Source: Avibacterium paragallinarum (GTDB lineage: Bacteria > Pseudomonadota > Gammaproteobacteria > Enterobacterales > Pasteurellaceae). From it: DNA of 64,000 nt. Position numbers and translations under genes: made by a program. Below the pieces are notes generated by a model. That model had not been told where the DNA came from. It worked only from the letters and a program-made list of their open reading frames with translations, and did not search any database. This document shows, piece by piece, positions 38,842 to 47,227 of this stretch. Location of the stretch: positions 558,001 through 622,000 of the forward strand of contig NZ_UGHK01000002.1 in assembly GCF_900450705.1 (NCBI RefSeq), read 5' to 3'. Numbering within the stretch: the stretch's first letter is position 1; every line of letters starts with the position of its first letter.

Positions 38842-40125
38842 TTATTTATTGAAAAAACTTGCTAAGGCGTATTGACGAACCACCGCACGCACTTTATCTA
38901 ACACTACGTCTTTACCACGAGGGGCTAATGTACCTGCACGCACGGCGGCATATTGCTCTGGTAAATATTGGCTTAACAATGGTAATGGAATATCTACGTT
39001 CTCAAAATTAGCAAATAATTTTTCCACTGCCGCTGCGATTTCAGGATTAGTCCAGTAATAACGAATACGATCACTAAAGCTAAAACTTCTTGCAAAACGT
39101 TGCTCTAACTCGGTACCGTGATAGTATTTTTGCCAGTTTTCTGGGTGTGCTAACATTTGCTCTTCAAGTACAGCAAGTAAATTAGAGCGTTGCTCCGCTG
39201 GGAATAAATAGGCTTCCATTGCACATAAAGCATATAAGCCTTCACGCAATGCAAACGTTAATGCCGGCCCCACTTTCAAAATCGCAAAGTGATTTTTTAC
39301 TAATGCTTTGTAAGCTTCTTCCGTTTGATAATCAGTAGAATGTGCTTCAAACACTAAATTTTCATAATCATTCACCACTTGGCTTAAGGCTTGTGCTTTC
39401 TCAGGAATAAAATCAATCACCTTTGTATGATCAAACTCTACCCCTGGCTGCACCACCAAACCAATTACGCGTGGCCAAATATGTTCTAACCCAACGCGAG
39501 CAAAGGCTTGTTGATGAGCATTAATGGTGGCTTTCGCGGCACTTGGTGAAGTTACTTCTAATTCAGCAATTTCTTCTGCTTCACCGCCTGGTACAGGAAC
39601 TTCTGTGCCAACAATGTAAACGATACGATCCGCCAAACCATTTTTTGACGCGGTTTGTTCTGCAACCACAGCTAAACGAGCCGCACGTTCTGCCACAATT
39701 TCATCAGACAAAGGCACAGGATCGCCTTTGCAAGACATACTGCAATCTAAATGAATTTTTTCAAAACCTGCTGCGACATAAGCTTCAATGAGCTTCTCGG
39801 CATTTGCCATTGCTTCATCAGCGGTTAATCCTTGCCAACGATTAGGCCCTAAATGGTCGCCACCTAAAATTAATTGATCACGCGGAAATCCTACTTCATC
39901 TGCTAATTTTTCAACAAAGTGGCGAAAATCTGCAGGTGTCATTCCTGTATAACCACCAAATTGATCCACTTGGTTAGAGGTTGCTTCAATAAGTAATGGC
40001 GTTTGATCTTGTTTTGCTTGTAACAATGACGCTTCTAATACAAGCGGATGGGCTGAACAAACAGAATAAATCCCGATTGCTTGCCCTGTTTTATGCTTTT
40101 TAATGAGGTTTAATAAAATACTCAT
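38842..40125 (-). CDS. kbaZ: GatZ/KbaZ/AgaZ-family protein of tagatose 6-phosphate metabolism
   Basis: 427 residues with [26 protein letters not shown] and [13 protein letters not shown], all typical of the KbaZ/GatZ family. In E. coli it supports the class II aldolase KbaY; others proposed AgaZ as the tagatose-6-phosphate kinase. Here the aldolase is the unrelated class I LacD and no LacC-type kinase gene is visible in the window. The kinase-like reading is therefore attractive. It is the first gene of the leftward operon. Confidence 0.9.
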   Translation of the reverse strand: MSILLNLIKKHKTGQAIGIYSVCSAHPLVLEASLLQAKQDQTPLLIEATSNQVDQFGGYTGMTPADFRHFVEKLADEVGFPRDQLILGGDHLGPNRWQGLTADEAMANAEKLIEAYVAAGFEKIHLDCSMSCKGDPVPLSDEIVAERAARLAVVAEQTASKNGLADRIVYIVGTEVPVPGGEAEEIAELEVTSPSAAKATINAHQQAFARVGLEHIWPRVIGLVVQPGVEFDHTKVIDFIPEKAQALSQVVNDYENLVFEAHSTDYQTEEAYKALVKNHFAILKVGPALTFALREGLYALCAMEAYLFPAEQRSNLLAVLEEQMLAHPENWQKYYHGTELEQRFARSFSFSDRIRYYWTNPEIAAAVEKLFANFENVDIPLPLLSQYLPEQYAAVRAGTLAPRGKDVVLDKVRAVVRQYALASFFNK

Positions 40126-40149
40126 TGTTATTTCATCCTTTCTTTATAT

Positions 40150-40197
40150 TGAAATATTGAATTTCATTTTGTATATATGAAAGAAATTAACCTTTCA
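40150..40197. promoter_or_regulatory. Inverted repeats upstream of kbaZ, probable repressor operator
   Basis: Two adjacent inverted repeats: TGAAAT-N5-ATTTCA (40150-40166) and TGAAAG-N8-CTTTCA (40178-40197), 25-72 bp before kbaZ. The first contains TTTCATTTT, matching the AgaR-like half-site upstream of agaR. Binding by AgaR is inferred. Confidence 0.5.
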
Positions 40198-40258
40198 CAT
40201 TACTTTAAACAAATTATAACGAAAGTAATCAAAGCAAAAAAACACAAAAATCGAAATA

Positions 40259-40274
40259 TGTGATCTAACTCACA
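40259..40274. promoter_or_regulatory. CRP site between kbaZ operon and sulfatase 2 operon
   Basis: TGTGATCTAACTCACA is a full CRP palindrome midway in the 296-bp divergent region (40126-40421). It is placed to activate one or both units under carbon limitation. Confidence 0.75.
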
Positions 40275-40421
40275 AAATAAAATATTTTTTATAAAACATT
40301 ATTTTGAAATATAGAGAAAACCGTTTTTTTATGAAAAAATAACCGCACTTTGTTTTGAGGAAGAAGTACAACAAAGCGGCCGAAATTAATCCTACCTAAT
40401 CAAAACATAAGGAGTGACCCA

Positions 40422-41978
40422 ATGAGTATTTCAAGGCGTAATTTTATAAAAGGTGTAGCTACTACAGGAGCTGCAGCAGCACTTTCAGGCACAGCAACGA
40501 ATGTGCTAGCAAATGAACAAAAAAACGCAACTACGGTGAACAAACCGCTAAACCTACTAATTGTATTTCCAGATGAAATGCGAGCTATGGCACAGGGCTT
40601 CAAACATCAAGATCCCGCCATCACTCCACATTTAGATGCCTTTGCTAAAACCGCAAAAGTGATGGATCAAATGGTGTCCAATTACCCACTTTGTTCGCCA
40701 TTTCGCGGAATGTTTATGACAGGGAAATATCCACAACACAGCGGTGTAACAGGAAATACCCACGATTACGGCGGTAAAGTAGGGATTGAACTCTCCCCTT
40801 ATGCAAAATGCTGGTCAGACGTTCTTAAAGAACAGGGCTATTCTTTAGGCTATATCGGAAAATGGCATTTAGATGTCCCACAAGAACCTTACATTAAAAG
40901 TTATAACAACCCAATGGAAGGGCGTTATTGGAATGACTGGACACCGCCAGATCGCCGCCACGGTTTTGATTTCTGGTATTCTTATGGTACTTATGATCTC
41001 CATTTAAAACCAATGTATTGGGGAAATGATACACCGCGTGAATACCCACAATATATTGATCAATGGGGGCCAGAACACGAAGCCGATATGGCAATTAAGT
41101 ATCTTCGCAATGAAGAAAACAAATATCGCGATCCAAGCAAACCATTTGCGTTAGTGGTTTCAATGAACCCACCACATTCGCCTTATGATCAAGTGCCACA
41201 AAAATACCTTGATATGTATCCACAAAGTTCAAAAGAACTTAACACTCGCCCAAATGTAGATTGGAATAAAAAATACCTAGAAGGCTATGGTCCACAATAT
41301 TTCAAAGAATATCTTGCGATGGTTTCAGGAGTTGATGAGCAATTTGGGCGTATCCTCGCCGAGTTAGATAAACAAGGCTTAGCCGAAAACACGCTTGTTG
41401 TTTTCTTCTCTGATCACGGTTGCTGTCTAGGTTCGCACGGTGCACCAACCAAAAATAACATTTATGAAGAATCAATGCGTGTGCCAATGATGTTCCGCTT
41501 GCCGGGTAAAATTCCTTCTGGCGTAAACCAAAGTTTAATGTCAGCACCAGATATTTATCCAACTGTGTTAGATTTACTTGGATTAAAAGAGGCGATCCCT
41601 GATAGTGTTGAAGGAGTGAGCCTTGCTGAACAAGTGTTGCACGATAAAGGCGAAAGCCCAACTTCGCAACTTTATTTATTCGTGCCTTACGGACAGCCTT
41701 CCTTTGGTCGCCGCGGGGTAAGAACCGCAACCCATACCTTGGAAATCGATCGCCAAGATGGTGAACCATTGAAATACAAACTCTTTGATAACGTCAATGA
41801 TCCGTATCAAATGAAAAATATTGCCAACGAAAATCCTGAGCTAATCCAAAAACTCATCAAAGAGGAATTGATACCTTGGCTCGAAAAAACAGGGGATTCT
41901 TGGCGTCCCGTTGAGTTCATCACAGGGCCAACGAAAAAAATGAAAAAACAACTGGAAAGTTGTACGCCTAAAGCGTAA
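40422..41978 (+). CDS. Sulfatase 2 (Cys-type, Tat signal peptide)
   Basis: A 518-residue sulfatase with the twin-arginine signal MSISRRNFIKGVATTGAAAA ending near NVLA. The formylglycine site is C-S-P-F-R at Cys91 (YPLCSPFRGMFMTGKYP), with Phe where Ser or Ala is usual. Metal residues are in LLIVFPDEMRA (Asp51; only one of the usual two acidic residues is evident) and FFSDHGCCLGSHGAPTKNN. The Tat route means it is exported folded, so formylglycine must be made before export. It starts a rightward unit with the DUF2264 gene. Probably a GAG sulfatase with a different specificity from sulfatase 1. Confidence 0.88.
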   Translation: MSISRRNFIKGVATTGAAAALSGTATNVLANEQKNATTVNKPLNLLIVFPDEMRAMAQGFKHQDPAITPHLDAFAKTAKVMDQMVSNYPLCSPFRGMFMTGKYPQHSGVTGNTHDYGGKVGIELSPYAKCWSDVLKEQGYSLGYIGKWHLDVPQEPYIKSYNNPMEGRYWNDWTPPDRRHGFDFWYSYGTYDLHLKPMYWGNDTPREYPQYIDQWGPEHEADMAIKYLRNEENKYRDPSKPFALVVSMNPPHSPYDQVPQKYLDMYPQSSKELNTRPNVDWNKKYLEGYGPQYFKEYLAMVSGVDEQFGRILAELDKQGLAENTLVVFFSDHGCCLGSHGAPTKNNIYEESMRVPMMFRLPGKIPSGVNQSLMSAPDIYPTVLDLLGLKEAIPDSVEGVSLAEQVLHDKGESPTSQLYLFVPYGQPSFGRRGVRTATHTLEIDRQDGEPLKYKLFDNVNDPYQMKNIANENPELIQKLIKEELIPWLEKTGDSWRPVEFITGPTKKMKKQLESCTPKA

Positions 41979-41995
41979 AAAATGGGAGCGGATAA

Positions 41996-43486
41996 ATGCC
42001 TAAACCAACCATTCGTTTTAGCCAGCGTCCTTACCTTGCACACGAACACCCGCGACTACAGGACTATTACCATGCTTTCAAGGAAAGAGTGCAACGTACT
42101 TATAAACGCAATGGATTATTTGCGAAAAAATACCCGCAACTTGAACAACAAGTGCAACAGGCATTTACACAAAATCAAACCTTTACTCAAGAAAAGTTTG
42201 AATTATTGGTAAATTATTTTATCCGCTCTTTCTTTCATTACGCCAATGATGACAATGCCCGAGCAGATTATTATGGCTACCCTTCCGAACAAGGAACGGT
42301 ATCGGATTCCATTGAGGGAGCAGCACGGAATTATCCCCTGCTTGCTGCCTATTTACATTATCAAACTCATTCCAGCGAGCCACTTTTCATTCAAATTCGA
42401 GAACAGCTTGCACAAGGTTTTCTGAATGCCACCAATCCCCAACATTCAGGCTATTGGGGAGATTTAGCCAGCTTTCAGCAAACCATTTGCGAAACTGCTG
42501 ATTTTGCCCTTGCCTTGTGGCTGAGTAAAAAATGGATTTGGCAGCAATATAACGCTGAACAACAGCAACAAATTCTCACTTGGCTACGGCAAATTAATCA
42601 AGTTCAAACGGTGGATAATAATTGGCATCTGTTTGTTTTACTGGTGCAATTTGTGGTGAAAGATCTCAGTGGCATTGATGAAATCTGCCACGAGCGTTAT
42701 CAACGCATCAAAGAATTTTATGTGGGCGAGGGTTGGTTTCGTGATGGCGAAAAAGGGAATTTTGACTATTACAATTCGTGGGGTTTCCATTATGGGCTGT
42801 TTTGGCTAGACCAAATTACCCCAAATTTTGACCGCACTTTTATTCAGCAAAGTGCGGTGCAATTTTGCGATAAATTTCATTATTTATTCGCCCCACAAGG
42901 CTTTGCCTTTTTTGGACGCAGCCTCCCTTACCGCTTCGCCGCACCAAGTGCCTTAATTAGCACAATGATCCAACAAGGCAAAACGGACGGACGTGGCAAA
43001 CGGATTTTCTCCACCCTCACACAGTTTTTTATCCAACATTCCGCCATTCAACAAGGCAATGTTACACAAGGCTTATTCCAAGCGGATAGACGGTTGGTTG
43101 ATCCTTACAGCGGTGCGGCGAGCGGGCTTTGGTCGTTACGACCGCTGATTTTACTCCTTTATGGCAGCCAACAGATTGATTTCTGGCAAACGGAAGAACA
43201 GCCCCTCGCCATCGAACAGCAAGACTACGACATCAGCATACCCGCGATTAATTTAAGAATCATTGGCACACAAACAACGCAAGAAATTGTGGCGTTATTC
43301 CAACATCAACAATACCCCAACGCCCCATTCAGCCAAGCGTGCTTGCAACAACAAAATGTATTAAAACGAGGCTTAGAATGGCTTTGTGGACGCTCAACCA
43401 GAGGAAAAAATAATTTACTACGCAAAGGGGTTACGACGTTTTCTTCTCGTTTAAATCTTTATCTTCCCGATAAAGAGAAAACCTAA
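41996..43486 (+). CDS. DUF2264-family protein, possible uronic-acid-active glycosidase
   Basis: 496 residues, no signal peptide, ATG preceded by GGGAG, 17 bp after sulfatase 2. It shows the DUF2264 pattern: YPLLAAYLHYQ, NNWHLFVLLVQF, GWFRDGEKGNFDYYNSWGFH and FGRSLPYRFA. The fold is expected to be an alpha-toroid. I recall that some DUF2264 proteins have been placed in a CAZy beta-glucuronidase family (GH154), but could not check. If so, it would remove saturated glucuronate from GAG fragments the GH105-like enzyme cannot cut. The C-terminal 60 residues look family-atypical. Confidence 0.75.
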   Translation: MPKPTIRFSQRPYLAHEHPRLQDYYHAFKERVQRTYKRNGLFAKKYPQLEQQVQQAFTQNQTFTQEKFELLVNYFIRSFFHYANDDNARADYYGYPSEQGTVSDSIEGAARNYPLLAAYLHYQTHSSEPLFIQIREQLAQGFLNATNPQHSGYWGDLASFQQTICETADFALALWLSKKWIWQQYNAEQQQQILTWLRQINQVQTVDNNWHLFVLLVQFVVKDLSGIDEICHERYQRIKEFYVGEGWFRDGEKGNFDYYNSWGFHYGLFWLDQITPNFDRTFIQQSAVQFCDKFHYLFAPQGFAFFGRSLPYRFAAPSALISTMIQQGKTDGRGKRIFSTLTQFFIQHSAIQQGNVTQGLFQADRRLVDPYSGAASGLWSLRPLILLLYGSQQIDFWQTEEQPLAIEQQDYDISIPAINLRIIGTQTTQEIVALFQHQQYPNAPFSQACLQQQNVLKRGLEWLCGRSTRGKNNLLRKGVTTFSSRLNLYLPDKEKT

Positions 43487-43563
43487 GAAAAAACGACTGC
43501 TCTTTGTTTTCTTTTGCTTTTCACTTTGCATAGAAAACAAAAAAATAAATAAAATAACTTTTC

Positions 43564-43576
43564 AAAAAAAAAAAAA
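43564..43576. repeat. A13 homopolymer upstream of kduD
   Basis: Thirteen consecutive A residues between 43564 and 43576, 52 bp before the kduD start and just upstream of a TATAAA (43592-43597) that could be its -10. Length changes could alter promoter strength. The rest of 43487-43628 is AT-rich with no gene. Confidence 0.6.
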
Positions 43577-43628
43577 TAAAAAACAATTTATTATAAAGTT
43601 AATTTCATATAACTCAGGAGAAAAAACG

Positions 43629-44396
43629 ATGTTAGAAATGTTAAAAAAATTCGATTTATCTGGAAAAGTTGCCATTGTAACAGGCTGTAACACAGGTTTA
43701 GGTCAAGGTATGGCAGTGGGACTTGCTCAGGCGGGTTGTGATATTGTTGGAGTAAACCTTGCAGAAGCTCCAGAAACAGCAGAAAAAATCACCGCACTTG
43801 GTCGCCGCTTTGTGAATTTAACTGCGAATTTAATGCAACAAGATCAAATCCCAAGCCTTGTAGAAAAAGCAGTGGAAGCCTTTGGCAAAGTGGATATTTT
43901 AGTGAACAATGCGGGGATTATTCGCCGTGAAGACGCGATTAACTTTAGCGAGCAAGACTGGGACGATGTGATTAACATCAACCAAAAAACCGTGTTCTTC
44001 TTCTCTCAAGCGGTCGCAAAACAGTTCATCAAACAAGGAAATGGCGGCAAAATCATCAACATCGCCTCAATGCTTTCTTTCCAAGGCGGGATTCGCGTGC
44101 CTTCTTACACCGCGTCGAAAAGTGCGGTAATGGGATTAACCCGTTTAATGGCGAACGAGTGGGCGAAGTACAACATTAATGTGAACGCTATCGCACCGGG
44201 TTATATGGCAACAGATAACACCGCAGCATTGCGTGCTGATGAAACACGTAGCAAAGAAATCTTGGATCGAATCCCTGCAGGACGTTGGGGCTTGCCAAGT
44301 GATGTAGCCGGACCTTGCGTATTCTTGGCTTCTGCCGCGGCAGATTACATCAACGGTTACACCATCGCAGTTGATGGCGGTTGGTTAGCACGTTAA
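43629..44396 (+). CDS. kduD: 2-deoxy-D-gluconate 3-dehydrogenase / 2-keto-3-deoxygluconate-forming reductase KduD
   Basis: A 255-residue short-chain dehydrogenase: cofactor motif TGCNTGLGQG, NNAG at about 90, catalytic Ser and YTASK. It opens with MLEMLKKFDLSGKVAIVTGC as in KduD. It reduces 2,5-diketo-3-deoxygluconate to 2-keto-3-deoxygluconate. It takes the product of the DhuI-like isomerase and feeds KdgK. CAGGAG lies upstream. The unit ends in a palindromic terminator. Confidence 0.93.
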   Translation: MLEMLKKFDLSGKVAIVTGCNTGLGQGMAVGLAQAGCDIVGVNLAEAPETAEKITALGRRFVNLTANLMQQDQIPSLVEKAVEAFGKVDILVNNAGIIRREDAINFSEQDWDDVININQKTVFFFSQAVAKQFIKQGNGGKIINIASMLSFQGGIRVPSYTASKSAVMGLTRLMANEWAKYNINVNAIAPGYMATDNTAALRADETRSKEILDRIPAGRWGLPSDVAGPCVFLASAAADYINGYTIAVDGGWLAR

Positions 44397-44411
44397 TCGT
44401 TGCCTTTGCGT

Positions 44412-44445
44412 AAAATAAAAGCTAGAAATTTCTAGCTTTTATTTT
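44412..44445. terminator. 34-bp perfect palindrome, bidirectional terminator of kduD and kdgR
   Basis: The palindrome is centred between 44428 and 44429, with core AGCTAGAAATTTCTAGCT and AAAATAAAA/TTTTATTTT arms. It ends exactly at the kdgR stop codon (44446), so it serves both convergent genes. Confidence 0.85.
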
Positions 44446-45234
44446 TTATTCTTCAACAGGATAATGCTGATAGCCCAGCTGTTTCGACACATTACGTCCT
44501 GCTTGGTGAAGCAAGTCCACAAGGTGAGTGAGGTTTTCTTTTTCAAAACGCACTAACGGCAATGAAATCGAAATGGCGGCAATGCAATGTCCAAAGCGGT
44601 CGTAAATCGGTACGGCGACACAATGTAGTCCGACCTCTTGTTCTTCTTTATCTTCAGCATAATGCTGTTCACGCACCAATGCTAATTCTTGCTTGAGTTC
44701 TTCGATATTTTTAAGCGTGTTCGCCGTGTGCGGGATAAATTCCACCTCTTCCAACAAGGTTTCCACTTCGTCATCAGTATGTGCGGAAAGCAGCACTTTC
44801 CCAATCGCCGTACTGTACGAAGGGTTTCGCCGCCCCACTCGGGAATACATTCTTAAATTGTAAGTGGAATCAATTTTATGTAAATAAACAATCTCGTTGC
44901 CATCAAGCGTGCCTAAATGCAGGGTTTCGCCTGTTTGTTTTGAAATTTCTTCCATTTCTTTATTTGCCAACTCAATCAAATCCACATATTCCAATGCCCT
45001 TGCGCTGAGTTCAAATAATTTTAAGGTTAAGCGATATTTATCCGTTTCACCTTCTTGAGCCACAATCCCTAGGCCTTTCATCGTTTGCAAAAAACGATAG
45101 ATCGTGCTTTTCGACATCATTAAACGCTGAGCAAGATCCGTTACACCAATTTCCTTTTGTTCACTTAACGCATCAACAATACCGAATACTTTCAATACTG
45201 ATGATACGACATCGGGTTGAGTATCTTTTTCCAT
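44446..45234 (-). CDS. kdgR: IclR-family regulator of ketodeoxygluconate metabolism (KdgR-like)
   Basis: 262 residues from the ATG at 45234 (MEKDTQPDVV), with GAGG upstream; an upstream in-frame ATG at 45285 gives a poor leader. The N-terminal helix-turn-helix (VTDLAQRLMMSKSTIYRFLQTMK) and the IclR effector domain (GETLHLGTLDGNEIVYLHKIDSTYNLR) closely follow enterobacterial KdgR. It should repress kdgK, eda and kduD and respond to 2-keto-3-deoxygluconate. Divergent from kdgK. Confidence 0.9.
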   Translation of the reverse strand: MEKDTQPDVVSSVLKVFGIVDALSEQKEIGVTDLAQRLMMSKSTIYRFLQTMKGLGIVAQEGETDKYRLTLKLFELSARALEYVDLIELANKEMEEISKQTGETLHLGTLDGNEIVYLHKIDSTYNLRMYSRVGRRNPSYSTAIGKVLLSAHTDDEVETLLEEVEFIPHTANTLKNIEELKQELALVREQHYAEDKEEQEVGLHCVAVPIYDRFGHCIAAISISLPLVRFEKENLTHLVDLLHQAGRNVSKQLGYQHYPVEE

Positions 45235-45316
45235 AGTGCCTCTAAATATCATAAAAGAATTGCCTGTGCATATTAACACAAGCAATATTTTTGAAAAGTA
45301 TAAAAATTAAAATCGC

Positions 45317-45334
45317 ATTTCATTTTTATTGAAT
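45317..45334. promoter_or_regulatory. Imperfect palindrome in kdgR-kdgK gap, possible operator
   Basis: ATTTCATTTTTATTGAAT. The inner TTTCATTTT is also found in the candidate operators at kbaZ and agaR. It could be a KdgR or AgaR site; the region also holds the kdgK promoter. Confidence 0.3.
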
Positions 45335-45393
45335 AAAAGCATTAATAAATTTATAATCGGCATTATTTCACTCACTTTATTAAGGGGGAAAAA

Positions 45394-46335
45394 GTGAAAA
45401 AAATTGCAATTATTGGCGAATGTATGATCGAATTAAACGGTGAGCCATTTGGCAATATGTGGCAAACTTACGGCGGGGACACGCTTAACACCGCTACCTA
45501 TCTTGCCCGAGTAAGTAATCCACAAGATATTGATGTGCATTATATTACCGCAATGGGGGCGGACAAACTCAGCCAGCAGATGATTCAACATTGGCAACAA
45601 GATCACATCAATACCGGCAACGTGCTGATTGATCCTCATCGCCAAGCGGGGCTTTATCTCATTCAGCTTGATAAATTTGGCGAACGCACCTTCCTTTATT
45701 GGCGTTCTGAATCTGCCGCTCGTTATCTTCTTCAACACCCTGACTATTCCCAAGTACAACAGCAACTCAGCGAAATGGATATGATCTATTTGAGCGGGAT
45801 TTCCCTCGCCATCTTGCCAGATGCCGATCGCTACGCTTTAATCGCCCAGCTAAAACAACTTGCCAGCCAAGGGGTGAAAATTGCGTTTGACAGCAATTAC
45901 CGCCCAAAACTTTGGGAGTCCGTGGAAAAAACGCAAGAAATTTACACCGCACTTTTGCCTTTCATCGATCTAGCACTGGTTACGTTTGACGATGAACAAG
46001 CCTTATGGGGCGACAGCGAAACCGCTCAATCCGTGCAACGTTTGAAAGATTTTGGGGTCAAAAATATTGTCCTCAAACAAGGCAAAGACGGGGCATTATT
46101 CTGCGATGCACAAGGTAACGAGCAACACATCGCCACCACACCTGTCGCCAATGTTGTGGACACCACCTCCGCTGGCGATGCCTTCAACGCTGGCTTTTTA
46201 AACGGCTATTTGCGTGATAAATTACCGCAACAATGCTGCCAACAAGGCAACCAAGTCGCAGGGATCGTCATTCAGCACAAAGGGGCGATTATTGACAAAA
46301 ACGCCACCGCTCACCTCATTCATCAATTTAATTAA
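45394..46335 (+). CDS. kdgK: 2-keto-3-deoxygluconate kinase
   Basis: A 313-residue PfkB-family kinase. GTG start with AAGGGGG upstream. N-terminal GGDTLNTATYLAR, and the C-terminal PfkB signature NVVDTTSAGDAFNAGFLNGYL with catalytic Asp. Phosphorylates 2-keto-3-deoxygluconate to KDPG. 9 bp before eda, so one transcript. Confidence 0.93.
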   Translation: MKKIAIIGECMIELNGEPFGNMWQTYGGDTLNTATYLARVSNPQDIDVHYITAMGADKLSQQMIQHWQQDHINTGNVLIDPHRQAGLYLIQLDKFGERTFLYWRSESAARYLLQHPDYSQVQQQLSEMDMIYLSGISLAILPDADRYALIAQLKQLASQGVKIAFDSNYRPKLWESVEKTQEIYTALLPFIDLALVTFDDEQALWGDSETAQSVQRLKDFGVKNIVLKQGKDGALFCDAQGNEQHIATTPVANVVDTTSAGDAFNAGFLNGYLRDKLPQQCCQQGNQVAGIVIQHKGAIIDKNATAHLIHQFN

Positions 46336-46344
46336 GGAAAAACT

Positions 46345-46980
46345 ATGAATACCGCACAAATTATTGAAAAACTTCGTGAATTTAAAGTGATCCCCGTGAT
46401 CGCTCTAGACAACGCACAAGACATTCTTCCCCTCGCCGAAACCCTCGCCAAGAACGGTTTGCCCGTGGTGGAAATCACATTCCGCTCGGCAGCGGCAGAA
46501 GAAGCCATTCGCTTAATCCGCCAACACAACCCGAATATTCTTATCGCTGCGGGAACCGTGCTAACCAGCGAGCAAGTGGTGCAAGCGAAAAACGCAGGGG
46601 CAGATTGCATTGTAACCCCGGGCTTTAACCCAAAAATTGTGAAGCTATGCCAAGAATTGAATATCCCCGTAATGCCGGGCGTAAACAACCCGATGTCCAT
46701 TGAAGCGGCGTTAGAGTTGGGTATCACGGCAGTAAAATTTTTCCCTGCGGAAGCCTCAGGCGGCGTGAAAATGATCAAAGCCTTACTCGGCCCTTATGCA
46801 CAATTACAAATTATGCCAACAGGCGGAATCAGCGTAAACAACATTAAAGACTATCTCGCCATTCCAAATGTAGTGGCTTGCGGCGGTTCTTGGTTCGTAG
46901 AAAAATCCCTTATCAACAGCCATAACTGGGAAGAAATCGGCCGTTTAGTGCGTGAAGCTGTAGCAATTACCAACGCCTAA
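46345..46980 (+). CDS. eda: KDPG aldolase (2-keto-3-deoxy-6-phosphogluconate aldolase)
   Basis: 211 residues. Class I aldolase: the Schiff-base lysine lies in AVKFFPAEASGG and the general base Glu in VVEITFRS. It splits KDPG into pyruvate and glyceraldehyde 3-phosphate, completing the uronate branch. No edd or kduI nearby. Confidence 0.93.
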   Translation: MNTAQIIEKLREFKVIPVIALDNAQDILPLAETLAKNGLPVVEITFRSAAAEEAIRLIRQHNPNILIAAGTVLTSEQVVQAKNAGADCIVTPGFNPKIVKLCQELNIPVMPGVNNPMSIEAALELGITAVKFFPAEASGGVKMIKALLGPYAQLQIMPTGGISVNNIKDYLAIPNVVACGGSWFVEKSLINSHNWEEIGRLVREAVAITNA

Positions 46981-47038
46981 CTCGGCTAATAGCGAAACAA
47001 AACCTTGAAATAAAAGTGCGGCGGAAAATTTTGAAAAA

Positions 47039-47103
47039 TGATCTGCCCCCAAAAAGTTAGACTATATTCTAATTTCATTCAAGGACTGAGTTCTGTATTC
47101 CAC
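47039..47103 (-). mobile_element. 65-bp solo end of the IS3-family element
   Basis: Matches the orfB-side end of copies 1 and 3, from TGATCTGCCCCC through GTATTCCAC (including the last codons of orfB), then breaks off into an uptake signal. Either a deletion scar or a footprint of one-ended recombination. It marks the right edge of the GAG locus. Nothing else is seen in 46981-47227. Confidence 0.85.
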
Positions 47104-47227
47104 CGCACTTTTAATTTGTAACAGATCAAACTCTATAATATGTGCATTGTTCTTTTTGTAAAAAACACTTGCTTGTCAAACGTTCAAAAGGTAGTAAAAT
47201 AACTACAATTTTAATAAGGAGGACAAT

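Noticed and set aside
41996-43486. DUF2264 gene as the missing PL8-type chondroitin or hyaluronate lyase
   Set aside because: It lacks a signal peptide and any PL8-like length or motif; a secreted lyase would be expected outside the cytoplasm.
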